DNA of 64,000 bases from Nocardia shimofusensis NBRC 100134 (GTDB lineage Bacteria; Actinomycetota; Actinomycetes; Mycobacteriales; Mycobacteriaceae), in contig NZ_BDBT01000029.1 in the NCBI RefSeq assembly GCF_001613125.1, positions 1 through 64,000 of the forward strand, read 5' to 3'. The notes beneath the pieces were generated by a model, which was not told the origin of the DNA, searched no databases, and saw only the letters and a program-made list of their open reading frames with translations. Position 1 is the first letter of the stretch, and every line of letters starts with the position of its first letter. The translations under genes were made by a program, and so were the position numbers. This document shows, in pieces, positions 24,759 to 34,100 of the stretch.

Positions 24759-26285
24759 ATGATCATCGATCCCAGTGGGCGCGGGCCCACGATGCGGCAA
24801 TTGCTGATCGCCGGCGCGTGTGGGCTGTTGGTCTTCGCGGTGGTGCTCGGTCTGCTGATGGCCCGATACCAGGGCTATTTCGTGCCGAAGGTCAATGTGA
24901 CGGCCAATCTGACCACCACCGGTGACGGCCTGCCGTCCGAGGCGGACGTGAAGTTCCGCGGTGTGCTCGTCGGCGCCGTCGACGAGGTCGAGGTGGCGGC
25001 CAAGGGCGAACTGCAGAAGGTGCAGATCGAGCTGAAGCCGGAGTACGCGGGCAGCATCCCGGACAATGTGACCGCCCGCGTGGTGCCCAGCAACCTGTTC
25101 GCGGTCACCTCCGTCGAGCTGGTCTTCAACGGGCCCTCCGACACCTACCTGAAGGAAGGGTCGGTCATCGAGGAGGACCGCAGCAAGGGCACGATCGCGC
25201 TGCAGGACACGCTCACCACGGTGCGCGACATCCTGGAGAAGATCGACCCGGTGCAGTTCGGCCGCGTGCTCGGCACGCTGTCCCAGGCCCTCGACGGCAG
25301 CGGCCGGATGCCCGGCTCGACCGTCGAGCGGCTGGACCGCTGGGTCACCGCGGTCGACGAGTCCATTCCCGACCTCGGCGTGCTGCTCACCGATTTCTCC
25401 AATTCCTTCGCCGCGCTCAACGAGTCGGCTCCGGAACTGGTCGACGTGCTCGGCGAGTCCGTGCTCACCGCGCGCACCATCGCCGACCGGCGCACCGAGC
25501 TGATGTCGCTGATCACCGGCACCAGCGGCACCATCGACTCGGTGAACACCCTGTTCGCGCGCAATCCCGACGCGGGCAAACAGATCACCGCGGGCACCGC
25601 CGACATGTTCGGCGCCATGACCGCGGATCCGTCCGCGATCACCCGCGCGCTGCTGAACCTCAGCGAGTCGCTGCGCAAGCTGAACGCCGTCTTCCACTGG
25701 GGTCCGGCGAATCAGATGGTGTGGGACGCGGGCATCACCCTGACGCCGTACAAGCCCTACACGGCCGAGGACTGCCCGCGCTACGACGAGATGGCGGGCC
25801 CGAGCTGCGCCACCGCTCCCACGGTGGCCGAGCTGCCGCCGCTCCCGGAGAAGCTGCGCCCGCGCGCGCTGGATTCGGCCAAGGGCCTGCCGCCCGCGGT
25901 CCCGGTGCCCGGCCTGCCGCTGATCCCCGGCATGACGGGGCTGGAGTCCCAGGTCGTCGCGCCGGACGATCAAGCCGCGCCCGGCCCGTTCGCGGGCACG
26001 CCGCTGGAAGGCATCATCCCCGGCCTGCCCGCACTGCCCGGCCTGCCCGCGCTGCCCGGGCTGACCGCGCCGCAGCCGGCCGGTGCGCCCGCGACCGAAC
26101 CGGCGACCGAACCCGCCTCGGACCCCGAGGCGGTGACGCCGCAGCAGGCGGGCGCGATCGCCTTCCGTGGTGACGACGCCATCGCGGTGCTGCTCGGCCG
26201 CCAGCCGACCACCGCGGAGTACCTGCTGCTCAGCCCGATCCTGAAGGGCGGAACCATGACCGTGTCCGAGAGCGGGGAGCGCTGA
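24759..26285 (+). CDS. mce4A: MCE family protein MceA with Pro-rich tail
   Basis: The 508-residue protein has an N-terminal membrane anchor (LLIAGACGLLVFAVVLGLLM) and an MCE/MlaD domain at about residues 45-125 (GDGLPSEADVKFRGVLVGAV). A helical region follows, and then a C-terminal tail of about 130 residues rich in Pro, Leu and Ala (GLPALP repeats, ATEPATEPA). The six Mce proteins assemble a hexameric tube that takes lipids through the periplasm-like space. The tail is longer than in mycobacterial Mce4A (about 400 residues). Only 7 bp separate it from yrbEB. Confidence 0.9.
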   Translation: MIIDPSGRGPTMRQLLIAGACGLLVFAVVLGLLMARYQGYFVPKVNVTANLTTTGDGLPSEADVKFRGVLVGAVDEVEVAAKGELQKVQIELKPEYAGSIPDNVTARVVPSNLFAVTSVELVFNGPSDTYLKEGSVIEEDRSKGTIALQDTLTTVRDILEKIDPVQFGRVLGTLSQALDGSGRMPGSTVERLDRWVTAVDESIPDLGVLLTDFSNSFAALNESAPELVDVLGESVLTARTIADRRTELMSLITGTSGTIDSVNTLFARNPDAGKQITAGTADMFGAMTADPSAITRALLNLSESLRKLNAVFHWGPANQMVWDAGITLTPYKPYTAEDCPRYDEMAGPSCATAPTVAELPPLPEKLRPRALDSAKGLPPAVPVPGLPLIPGMTGLESQVVAPDDQAAPGPFAGTPLEGIIPGLPALPGLPALPGLTAPQPAGAPATEPATEPASDPEAVTPQQAGAIAFRGDDAIAVLLGRQPTTAEYLLLSPILKGGTMTVSESGER

Positions 26286-27325
26286 TGAGCATCCGTAAAC
26301 CGCTGATCGGCTTCAGCATCTTCGCGCTGGTCTCGATCCTGGTGACCGTGGTCGTCTGGAACACCCTGGCCCGCACCGTCGCAGGCGCCACCAACACCTA
26401 CACGGCGGTCTTCACCGACGTGCTCGGTCTGCGCGAGGGCGACGACGTCCGGATGGCCGGTGTGCGCGTCGGCAAGGTCGAAGGCATCGATCTCGTCCGC
26501 GACGACGACAACGTCTCGGTCGCCGAGGTCACCTTCGTCGTGCAGCGTGACCAGACGATCTACGAGGACACCAAGGCGCTGGTGCGGTACCAGAACCTGA
26601 TCGGTCAGCGCTACGTCGCGCTGGAACCCGGTGAGGAGACCTCGCCCGCCCCGCTGGAGAACAAGGGCACCATCCCGGTGGACCGCACCGAACCCTCCTT
26701 CGACATCTCCGGGCTGCTCAACGGTTTCCAGCCGCTGTTCCAGGTGTTGCAGCCCGAGCAGGTCAACCGCCTGTCGGAGACGTTCATCCTCGCGCTGCAG
26801 GGCGACGGCGTCTCGCTGAGCTCGTTCATCGTCCAGGCCGCCCAGCTGGCGACCGACTTCCAGCGCCGCGACGCGATCCTGTCCGACGTCATCACGAACC
26901 TGTCCGGGGTGATGTCGGGCCTGGCCAATCGGGGCGAGGAGCTCGAGACGCTGGTGACCCAGACCAGGGCGCTCATCGGCGGGCTCTACGACCAGGGACA
27001 GTCCCTGCTCGGCTCCACCGAGACCATCGCCGCCGCGACCACCGACCTGGTCTCCATGGTCGGTCGTATCCAGCCCGGCCTCGAGCTGGCGCAGAACTCG
27101 ACCACCGCGGCGCTGAACATGCTGCTCTACAACGGCGCCAAGCTCGACCAGGCGGCGGTCGATGTGCCCAACCTGCTCGCGGCGGCCGGTAGGCACACCT
27201 CCGAGGGCGCCTACGCCAACGCCTACCTGTGCGGCCTGGACCTCTCCCTCTACGGCGTGCTCTTCCCGCGCGGTCTGTTCTCACAGATCGGCGGCAACTC
27301 CCATTCGGCGGTGTGTGGACCATGA
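26285..27325 (+). CDS. mce4B: MCE family protein MceB
   Basis: The 346-residue protein has one N-terminal membrane segment (LIGFSIFALVSILVTVVVW), an MCE domain (LREGDDVRMAGVRVGKVEGI) and a long helical C-terminal region ending in a hydrophilic Cys-containing part. It is one of six subunits of the lipid-shuttle tube. Its ATG overlaps the stop of mceA by one base, so translation is coupled. Confidence 0.9.
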   Translation: MSIRKPLIGFSIFALVSILVTVVVWNTLARTVAGATNTYTAVFTDVLGLREGDDVRMAGVRVGKVEGIDLVRDDDNVSVAEVTFVVQRDQTIYEDTKALVRYQNLIGQRYVALEPGEETSPAPLENKGTIPVDRTEPSFDISGLLNGFQPLFQVLQPEQVNRLSETFILALQGDGVSLSSFIVQAAQLATDFQRRDAILSDVITNLSGVMSGLANRGEELETLVTQTRALIGGLYDQGQSLLGSTETIAAATTDLVSMVGRIQPGLELAQNSTTAALNMLLYNGAKLDQAAVDVPNLLAAAGRHTSEGAYANAYLCGLDLSLYGVLFPRGLFSQIGGNSHSAVCGP

Positions 27326-28320
27326 TCGCGAAGATGAAACGCCGCTTCGACGGCAACCGGAATTTCTGGCTCGGCATCATCGGTGCCGTGGTGGTGGTGG
27401 CCCTGCTCGCGGTGGCCAGCGTGTTCCGTCTGCTCGGCGTCGGCCAGCAGGAGATCAAGGCCGAGTTCGTCCAGGCCGCGGGCATCAAGATCGGCGACCG
27501 GGTGAACGCGGCGGGCGTCGCGGTGGGCACGGTGGCAGGCGCGGAGATCGAAGGCGATCACGTGCTGCTCACGTTGAACATCGACAACAGCGTGGACCTC
27601 GGCCCCGATGCCGAGGCCTCGATCAAGATGGCGACGTTGCTCGGCGCCCGCTATGTCGATCTGAACCCCGGTGACGGGTCGGGCCTGCCCGGCGGGCGGA
27701 TTCCACTGTCGAACACCAGCGTTCCCTACGATCTGGCCGACGTGGTCCAGATCGGCACGCCGAAGTTCGAGGCGCTCGACACCGAACAGCTGGCCGAGTC
27801 GCTGAACGTGATCAACCAGGAGCTCGGGGACACCCCGGCGCTGGCCGCCCAGGCGCTCGACAGCGTCGGCGCGCTGGCCAAGACCATCGACACCCGGCGC
27901 GAACAGGTCGACCAGCTGCTCAAGGACCTGGACCGGGTCACCGAGATCCTGGCCGACAACCGCAACAGCGTGCTGCTGGTGATCACCCAGGGCGAGGCCA
28001 TCGCCAACCGGGTGATGGAACGCCAGGATCTGCTGCGGCAGCTGCTCGACAATGTCGCCGCCCTGACGCGGCAGCTCGAGGAGATCGGCGCGCAGAACGA
28101 CAACCAGCTCGGCCCGACCATCGCCCAGCTCAACACCATGGCCGAGGGCCTGCAGAAGAACAAGGACAACCTGGACCGGATGCTGTCCATCATGCCGCCG
28201 TCGGTGCGCTACCTGGCCAACTCGTGGGGCGGCAGTGGCCCGTACGGCGTGGTCGCGGTGCCGTGGCTGTTCCCGGACAACTGGTTGTGCTTCGCCCAAG
28301 TCATCGAGGGGTGCCAGTGA
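27322..28320 (+). CDS. mce4C: MCE family protein MceC
   Basis: The 332-residue protein has a membrane anchor (FWLGIIGAVVVVALLAVASV), an MCE domain (AAGIKIGDRVNAAGVAVGTV) and a long predicted helical region with heptad-like Leu/Val spacing. ATG 27322 overlaps the mceB stop by four bases. The upstream frame is open but would overlap mceB widely, so the shorter start is used. Confidence 0.9.
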   Translation: MIAKMKRRFDGNRNFWLGIIGAVVVVALLAVASVFRLLGVGQQEIKAEFVQAAGIKIGDRVNAAGVAVGTVAGAEIEGDHVLLTLNIDNSVDLGPDAEASIKMATLLGARYVDLNPGDGSGLPGGRIPLSNTSVPYDLADVVQIGTPKFEALDTEQLAESLNVINQELGDTPALAAQALDSVGALAKTIDTRREQVDQLLKDLDRVTEILADNRNSVLLVITQGEAIANRVMERQDLLRQLLDNVAALTRQLEEIGAQNDNQLGPTIAQLNTMAEGLQKNKDNLDRMLSIMPPSVRYLANSWGGSGPYGVVAVPWLFPDNWLCFAQVIEGCQ

Positions 28321-29423
28321 TGAAAACCGCCACGACGGCGAAACTCCGGCACGCGGCCAAGGCCGCCGTGATCGGCGTCGCCGCACTCGCCCTGGGCAGC
28401 TGCTCGCTGCTACCGGACGCGGTGAATCCGTCGGCCGACACCCGCATCACCGCCGACTTCCAGAACATCGCGGGCATCTTCGTGGGCAACCCGGTGACGG
28501 TGCTCGGCCTGCAGGTCGGCACGGTCGAGAAGATCGTGCCCAAAGGCACCCTCGTCGAGGTGCATCTGTCGATCGACTCCGATGTGCAGATCCCCGAGGA
28601 CGTCGAGGCCGCGATCATCTCGCCCTCGATCGTGACCGACCGGCACATCGAACTCACCCCGGTCTACACCGGCGGCGAGGAACTGGCCGACGGCTCGCAT
28701 CTGCCCACCGCGCGGACCCGTACCCCGGTCGAGCTGGACACCCTGATCAAGACGATCGACGAGTTCGCCGCCGCACTCGCCCCGCAGCCGGGGTCCGAAG
28801 GCATCGGTCCGCTCTCGGGCCGGGTGCTCTACCCGATGCTCGACGGCAACGGCGAGAAGATCCGCGACACCCTCAACGCGCTGTCGGGCGCGCTGAAGGT
28901 CGGCGTCGACAACAAGGACGCCGTCTCCAACATCATCGTGCGGCTCAACGAGCTGACCACGATGCTGGCCGAGAACGACCAATCGGTGCGCGATTTCAGC
29001 AACCGGGTCACCCAGATGACCGGGCTGCTCGCCGACCAGGCCCCCGGCCTGCAGGCGACGCTGGATCAGCTCAACGCCTTCCTGGCCAACACCTCCACGA
29101 CCCTGGGCGACTACCAGGGCGAACTGCAGGGCACCCTGACCGGCCTGACCAACGTGACCCAGCAGTTGCGCGACAACGCCTACGAACTCACCGAGGTCGT
29201 GGACGTGGCGCCGCTCGCGCTGCAGAACATCGACCGCATCGTGAGCCGCGAGCACCAGTGGGTGCGCCTGAACGCGGCGATCGGCACCTTCCTCAACGGT
29301 GAGATCGTCAGCCTGTTCTGCGAGCGGCTGCAGATGCGCGAGGACGGTTGCCGCACCGGCAATGTGCAGGACATGGGACCGGACTACGGTCTCACCGCCG
29401 CACTGCTCGGACTGACGAAATGA
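28320..29423 (+). CDS. mce4D: MCE family protein MceD with a lipobox
   Basis: The 367-residue protein has an MCE domain (IAGIFVGNPVTVLGLQVGTV) and a helical tail. Instead of a plain anchor, its N-terminus is a lipoprotein signal (AAVIGVAALALGSCSLL, with ALGSC as lipobox), so it is probably lipidated. In M. tuberculosis only the E subunit is a lipoprotein; here both D and E appear to be. ATG 28320 overlaps the last base of the mceC stop. It ends in the sequence ALLGLTK. Confidence 0.88.
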   Translation: MKTATTAKLRHAAKAAVIGVAALALGSCSLLPDAVNPSADTRITADFQNIAGIFVGNPVTVLGLQVGTVEKIVPKGTLVEVHLSIDSDVQIPEDVEAAIISPSIVTDRHIELTPVYTGGEELADGSHLPTARTRTPVELDTLIKTIDEFAAALAPQPGSEGIGPLSGRVLYPMLDGNGEKIRDTLNALSGALKVGVDNKDAVSNIIVRLNELTTMLAENDQSVRDFSNRVTQMTGLLADQAPGLQATLDQLNAFLANTSTTLGDYQGELQGTLTGLTNVTQQLRDNAYELTEVVDVAPLALQNIDRIVSREHQWVRLNAAIGTFLNGEIVSLFCERLQMREDGCRTGNVQDMGPDYGLTAALLGLTK

Positions 29424-30523
29424 CGAACCGAATGAGCAACAAGGCACGCCGGGCGCTGGTCGCCCTGGCCGCGGTCGCCGGAGTCGGCATCACCTCGGGG
29501 TGCAGCCTCACGGTGGAAGATCTGCCGCTGCCCAAGCCGGGGCAGTCCGGGGAGACCTACACCCTGCACGCGGTGTTCGAGAACGCGCTGAACCTGCCCG
29601 ATCAGGCCAAGGTGAAGATCGGTGGTTCCGACGTCGGCGTGGTCTCCAACATCAAGACCAAGAACTTCCAGGCCGTCGTCGATCTGACCATCGACAGCGA
29701 TATCGAACTGCCCGAGGGCAGCACCGCCGAGCTGCGCCAGGCAACTCCGCTCGGCGATGTGTTCGTGGCGGTCTCCAAGCCGGTCGCCGAACCGGGCACA
29801 CCCATGCTCTCCGACGGCGACACGCTGACCCTGGAACAGACCTCCGCGGGCGCCACCGTCGAGCAGCTGCTGATCTCGGTGTCGCTGCTGTTCAACGGCG
29901 GCGGCGTGGCGGCGCTGTCCAAGATCGGCGCGGAACTCGATTCCATCGTCGGCGGTCGCGGAGAGCAGCTCGCGCATCTGATCACCGAGCTGACCGGCGT
30001 GGTCGGCAGCCTGAACGAGAACTCCGCGCGGGTGGACTCCACCCTCGATCAGTTCCATACGCTGGCGGGCACCCTGGAGAGCCGGCGGGCCGAACTCGGC
30101 GAGGTCGCCGACACGCTGCCGCAGATGATCGGCGCCATCGCCGAGAACAACCAGGCCATCGGTGAACTGCTGACCAAGCTCTCGACGGCGAGCGCGGCGA
30201 TCGGCGACTACTCGGTCACCTCCGGCGAGCAGCTGGCGAACCTGCTGAACAGCACCCACGAACTGATGAACGCGCTGGCGGCGACCGGCAGCGAATTCGA
30301 GGTCATGCTCGATCGCATGCACGAGATCCGCCCGAAGGTGGACGCCACCTTCCGCGGCCGCAGCTTCTCCGTCTACGCGACCGCGACGAATCTGGACGTG
30401 AGCGCGCTGACCGACCCGGCCTACGCCGGCCTGTGGGACCTCAACGACGTCGCCGACTTCACCGGAAGCATGCTCCAGGTACTGCAGCTGGTGCAGAACC
30501 GGGTCGGAGGGGGACAGCGATGA
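29420..30523 (+). CDS. mce4E: MCE family lipoprotein MceE (LprN-like)
   Basis: The 367-residue protein has a lipoprotein signal (LVALAAVAGVGITSGCSLTV, lipobox ITSGC), an MCE domain (NLPDQAKVKIGGSDVGVVSN) and a helical tail. It corresponds to the lipoprotein subunit of mycobacterial mce operons. ATG 29420 overlaps the mceD stop by four bases. Confidence 0.9.
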   Translation: MTNRMSNKARRALVALAAVAGVGITSGCSLTVEDLPLPKPGQSGETYTLHAVFENALNLPDQAKVKIGGSDVGVVSNIKTKNFQAVVDLTIDSDIELPEGSTAELRQATPLGDVFVAVSKPVAEPGTPMLSDGDTLTLEQTSAGATVEQLLISVSLLFNGGGVAALSKIGAELDSIVGGRGEQLAHLITELTGVVGSLNENSARVDSTLDQFHTLAGTLESRRAELGEVADTLPQMIGAIAENNQAIGELLTKLSTASAAIGDYSVTSGEQLANLLNSTHELMNALAATGSEFEVMLDRMHEIRPKVDATFRGRSFSVYATATNLDVSALTDPAYAGLWDLNDVADFTGSMLQVLQLVQNRVGGGQR

Positions 30524-31683
30524 AGTTGTCACGCACGCAATGGCTCTCGGCCCTGGGCCTGCTGCTGGTGCTGGTCGTCGGCGCGAGCTACCTCGCGGTG
30601 GCGGTCATGCGGTTCAATCCGCTGCGCTCGGAGTACTCGGTCACGGTGAAGCTGGACCGCTCCGGCGGCCTGCAGCCGGGCAACGACGTGACGCTGCGCG
30701 GCTTCCGCATCGGCAAGGTCGATTCCATCGAACTGATCGATCGCGGTCAGGCCATCGCGGCCGTCGCCAGGATCGACAGCGACTACGAGATCCCGGTCGA
30801 CACCATGGTGTCGGTGCAGGCGCTGTCCGGCGCCGGTGAGCAGTACATCGATTTCCGGCCCAACACCGAGGACGGTCCCTACCTCGGCGACGGCGCTGTC
30901 GTCGAGTTCGACGCCGAGCGGGTCAAGACCCCGACACCGATCTGGTCGGTGCTGGACAACTCCAGTCTGCTGATCTCCCAGATCGATCCGGACAAGTTCA
31001 GCGTGATCCTCAACGAGCTCGACATCGCGCTCAGCGGCGGCCCCGATCAGCTGCGCGGCATGATCAACGGCATCTCGCTGGCCACCGCGGGCTTGGACTC
31101 GCTGCTGCCGCAGACGACCAACCTGATCACCAATCTGCGCACGATCGCCTCCACCACCTCCCAGGCCCAGCCGGATCTGGCGACGCTGACCGCCAACTCC
31201 GGGGTGTTGTTCGAGCAGTTCAACAACGCCAACGCCGAGGTGCAGCGGGTGCTCGACCAGGCGCCCGAGCAACTCGCCCGGCTCGGCGCGGTGCTCGACA
31301 CGACCACCGACCCGATGACCGGCCTGGTCACCAACTTCGTCGCCATCACCAAAGCGGCGCAGCTGCGCCTGCCCGCGCTGCGCGCGCTGTTCCCCTCGCT
31401 GGCCGCGGGCGTCGAGGCGCTCGGCGTGCCGGCGGTCAACGGCGAGTTCCGCGCCATGATCGACATCTGGCCGCGTCCCTTCTGCACCTACGACACCGAG
31501 GTGTACCGCAACGAAGTGGTGCAGGACGGCGCGATCCCGAAGTGGAACTACTGCGTCAATCCGCCTCCGGGACAGCAGATCCGCGGCGCTGCCAACGCGC
31601 CTCGCCCGGATGTGCCGAACAACGGCGCGCAGATGCCGCCCGGTGTGGATCCGAACGAGCGGACCCTCCCGCCGATCAAGTGA
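30520..31683 (+). CDS. mce4F: MCE family protein MceF
   Basis: The 387-residue protein has an N-terminal membrane segment (LSALGLLLVLVVGASYLAVA), an MCE domain (SGGLQPGNDVTLRGFRIGKV) and a helical tail. The end is Pro-rich and hydrophilic (PPGVDPNERTLPPIK). It is the last of the six subunits. Its start overlaps the mceE stop by four bases. Mycobacterial Mce4F is longer (about 515 residues), so the tail is shorter here. Confidence 0.9.
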   Translation: MKLSRTQWLSALGLLLVLVVGASYLAVAVMRFNPLRSEYSVTVKLDRSGGLQPGNDVTLRGFRIGKVDSIELIDRGQAIAAVARIDSDYEIPVDTMVSVQALSGAGEQYIDFRPNTEDGPYLGDGAVVEFDAERVKTPTPIWSVLDNSSLLISQIDPDKFSVILNELDIALSGGPDQLRGMINGISLATAGLDSLLPQTTNLITNLRTIASTTSQAQPDLATLTANSGVLFEQFNNANAEVQRVLDQAPEQLARLGAVLDTTTDPMTGLVTNFVAITKAAQLRLPALRALFPSLAAGVEALGVPAVNGEFRAMIDIWPRPFCTYDTEVYRNEVVQDGAIPKWNYCVNPPPGQQIRGAANAPRPDVPNNGAQMPPGVDPNERTLPPIK

Positions 31684-31815
31684 GTCGACCCGGGCCGTGG
31701 GTGTTCACCTGGGCCCGGCATACTCGCCGACAGAACGGGCACGGTAGCTCTCTCGCAGTGCGACCGGCCACCCGATCGGCGCTCTTCAGCGCCGGGAAAG
31801 TGCAGGTACCTATCG

Positions 31816-32655
31816 ATGGCCACCGACAACGCCGACAACACCGACGACAAGGGCACCACGGGAAGCGATGACGAGACCGTGGTGTCGAAGAAGGAAACGT
31901 CCGCCGATCCGGACGCGGAGACGGTCGTGGTGAAGAAGGCCGCGTCGACCGAGGCCGCCGAGAAGACCGAGAAGGTCTCGACGGCTGAGACCGCTCCAGC
32001 CGCTCCAGCCGCGCCCGCGTCCTCGGGCGGCGGCGCCAAGGGCGGTATAACTCCGCTCGTCGCCGCGTTCGTGGCCGGCATTCTGCTGGTCGCCGCGATC
32101 ACCGCCGTGGTGGTGTTCTATCTGCAGGCCGATCGCCGTGGCGCCGAACTGGCCGCCGTCGACGACGCCACCCGCGCGGCCTGCGACTTCGGCCGCACGG
32201 TCTCGGAGTACGACTACGCCAACGACCTCGAGGGCTACTTCACCAGGGTCGAGGACAACGCCACCGGTGATTTCCGAGAGGAGTTCGACCAGGCGGGCCA
32301 GGCGCTGTCGGAGGCGATGGTGCAGGCGCAGGTGAAGTCGTGGGTCGACGACGTGCAGTGCGGCTTCCAGCAGGGCGACACCGAGCAGGCGACTGTGCTG
32401 GTCACCATGACCCAGTTCCGCACCAACTTCACCCAGCCGACCCCGGATCGCCAGTTCATCGTGGTGATCGCCGATCTGCGCAACGAAGACGGCAAGTGGA
32501 AGGTCGCCAAGCTGGATTCGCCGATGCTCAAGGGCGCGGGCGCGGGTCTGCCCGGCGGCACGCCCGCTCCTGCCGAGGGCGGCACTCCCACCGAAGGCGC
32601 TCCGGCCGAGGGGGAGCCCACCGAGGAAGCGCCCGCGCCCGCACCGGGTAACTGA
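31816..32655 (+). CDS. Mce-associated membrane protein
   Basis: The 279-residue protein has an acidic, Lys/Thr/Ala-rich N-terminal part of about 75 residues, one membrane segment (ITPLVAAFVAGILLVAAITA) and an extracytoplasmic domain typical of the small Mas proteins that end mce operons (DFGRTVSEYDY, TVLVTMTQFRTNF, DGKWKVAKLDSPM). A Pro/Glu/Ala-rich tail follows. Such proteins stabilise or assist Mce transporters in mycobacteria. It starts 132 bp after mceF and is likely part of the same transcript, which then ends at a strong terminator. Confidence 0.85.
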   Translation: MATDNADNTDDKGTTGSDDETVVSKKETSADPDAETVVVKKAASTEAAEKTEKVSTAETAPAAPAAPASSGGGAKGGITPLVAAFVAGILLVAAITAVVVFYLQADRRGAELAAVDDATRAACDFGRTVSEYDYANDLEGYFTRVEDNATGDFREEFDQAGQALSEAMVQAQVKSWVDDVQCGFQQGDTEQATVLVTMTQFRTNFTQPTPDRQFIVVIADLRNEDGKWKVAKLDSPMLKGAGAGLPGGTPAPAEGGTPTEGAPAEGEPTEEAPAPAPGN

Positions 32656-32687
32656 TCGGGCGCCCGCACAACCGAATACCGAAGACG

Positions 32688-32724
32688 CCTCCGGCGGTGG
32701 GACCTGGGTCTCCACCGCCGGAGG
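32688..32724 (+). terminator. Terminator of the mce operon
   Basis: A 13-bp perfect stem (32688-32700 with 32712-32724) is followed by TCTTTCT in the plus direction. It lies between the convergent Mce-associated gene and the RNase HI gene. Confidence 0.82.
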
Positions 32725-32758
32725 TCTTTCTCCGTGGACTTCGCGCGCCGTGTGCGGG

Positions 32759-33334
32759 TCAGAACAGGGTGAGCGCCTGTGGACCCGCCGGGACAGCCTC
32801 TCCCGTGGCAGCCTTGCCCGTGACGACCTTCCCTGTGACCGGCGGTTGGGCCGGCGTCGTCACGACGGGCGCGGCCTCGTCGCGCGCAGTCTCCCCCGGA
32901 GCTGCCGCCGCTCGCCTGGCAGCCTCACCGGCCAGCGCGTCGGCGCGTTCGTTGAAGTAGTTGCCGACGTGGCCGCGCACCCAGCGGAACCGCACCGGCC
33001 CCGGCCGTCCGGCGATGGCCCGATCGATCGCGGCGATCAGTTCGGCGTTCTTGACCGTGTTCCCGTTGGAGGTACGCCAGCCGTTGTTGCGCCAGCCGTG
33101 GATCCACTCCGAGGCGCACTTGATGGCGTAGAGCGAATCGCTCTCGATCAGCAGGTGTTCCTCGCCGGGGTGGGCGAGGATCGCCTCGAGGACGGCGCGC
33201 AGTTCGGCGACCTGATTGGTGCCGGTGGGCGCTCCGCCGCTGCCGCTGCCGCCGCCCTGATGATCGACCCACGCCCAGCCGATGGCGCCACCGGGGTTGC
33301 GCAGGCACGAGCCGTCGGTGCTCACGATGATCAT
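32759..33334 (-). CDS. rnhA: Ribonuclease HI with repeat-bearing C-terminal tail
   Basis: The 191-residue enzyme cleaves the RNA of RNA-DNA hybrids. The four catalytic acids are visible: D7 (VSTDGSC), E44 (QVAELRAV), D66 (IESDSLYA) and D132 (NERADALA). The start ATG 33334 directly precedes the catalytic strand. After the domain (about 140 residues) a tail of about 50 residues follows, rich in Ala, Pro and Thr and holding pentapeptide repeats (PVTGK, VVTGK, AATGE). Standard RNase HI has about 150 residues, so the tail is an extension, probably disordered. It is 10 bp downstream of the SRPBCC gene and likely co-transcribed. Confidence 0.92.
   Translation of the reverse strand: MIIVSTDGSCLRNPGGAIGWAWVDHQGGGSGSGGAPTGTNQVAELRAVLEAILAHPGEEHLLIESDSLYAIKCASEWIHGWRNNGWRTSNGNTVKNAELIAAIDRAIAGRPGPVRFRWVRGHVGNYFNERADALAGEAARRAAAAPGETARDEAAPVVTTPAQPPVTGKVVTGKAATGEAVPAGPQALTLF
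32798..32842 (-). repeat. Three 15-bp tandem repeats in the RNase HI tail
   Basis: Units (plus coordinates) 32798-32812, 32813-32827 and 32828-32842. On the coding strand they contain an ACGGGCAAG-type core and encode AATGE, VVTGK and PVTGK. The same core is present in the array at 59539-59733. Confidence 0.75.
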
Positions 33335-33344
33335 GGCGGGCACT

Positions 33345-33818
33345 CTATGCGATCCGCCCGACAAGATCGGTTCCGTGGAACTCTTCGATCTCTCTCCGCA
33401 ACTGCGATTCGGTGCGCCGCAGCGCCCGGCGCACCGCGGCCTCGACCAGCCCGGCGCACATCCGGCCGATCAGGCCGCTCGGTTCGTCGTAGCGGGCCTC
33501 GGAGGTCAGGACCGAGCGGCCGTAGCCCAGTGGGTCGAAACGCAGCGTCAGAGTCCCGTGCAGGCGCCGTCCACGCAGCGCGTAGGACAGCACGGCGTTA
33601 CGCCGGTGCTCGGTGATCTCGCAGCTGATTCGCCCTGGCCACGGCACCAGGCGCGTGGTGGCCGCGAAAACCGCACCGAGGCCCGCGTCGATGTCTCCGA
33701 TCGGCTCGAAGGCACTGACGCCGAACATCCAGTCCGGCACGAACAGGTGGTTCTCGGTGTAGGTGAAGGCGACCTCGACGGGTGCGCCGACGTCGCTCGC
33801 GTATTTGATGTGGCCCAT
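33345..33818 (-). CDS. SRPBCC family protein
   Basis: The 157-residue protein has the START-like fold pattern: MGHIKYASDVGAPVEVAFTY at the start, a beta-rich middle (YALRGRRLHGTLTLRFDPLG) and a long C-terminal helix (VEAAVRRALRRTESQLRREI). Such proteins bind hydrophobic ligands or act as polyketide cyclases. ATG 33818 follows GGAGGG. It lies just upstream of rnhA on the same strand. The ligand is unknown. Confidence 0.85.
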   Translation of the reverse strand: MGHIKYASDVGAPVEVAFTYTENHLFVPDWMFGVSAFEPIGDIDAGLGAVFAATTRLVPWPGRISCEITEHRRNAVLSYALRGRRLHGTLTLRFDPLGYGRSVLTSEARYDEPSGLIGRMCAGLVEAAVRRALRRTESQLRREIEEFHGTDLVGRIA

Positions 33819-33989
33819 AGGCCCTCCCTGATCCACAGCTGCGACAAAAGTACTACAGCAGTCCTCTTTATTCGAGACCTCGACACGGAATCGCTCGGCG
33901 CCCGCGGGCGATCCCGGAGCCTGTCGAGGGGTTCGGAGTTCTTCGGCGAGTTCGGTTTCGGCCGAGCCGGGGCCGAGTCGGAGGGCCGA

Positions 33990-34100
33990 GTTCAGGGTGG
34001 CCGAGTTCAGGGGTGGTGGAGTTCGGAATCGATCGAGTTCCAGATCAATCCTGTTCGGAGTCGGGCGAGTTCGGAGTCGGTGGAGTTCGGAGTCGGTCGA
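33990..34100. repeat. 16-bp tandem repeat array at the 3' end of the L-2-hydroxyglutarate oxidase gene
   Basis: About seven degenerate copies of a GTTCGGAGTCGGNNGA unit, with clear 16-bp spacing at 34005, 34021, 34037, 34053, 34069 and 34085. The last three share GTTCGGAGTC. The array begins in the spacer and runs into the coding end, where it encodes the PPTPNSPDSE-like tail. Because the period is 16, it shifts frame at every unit. Confidence 0.75.
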
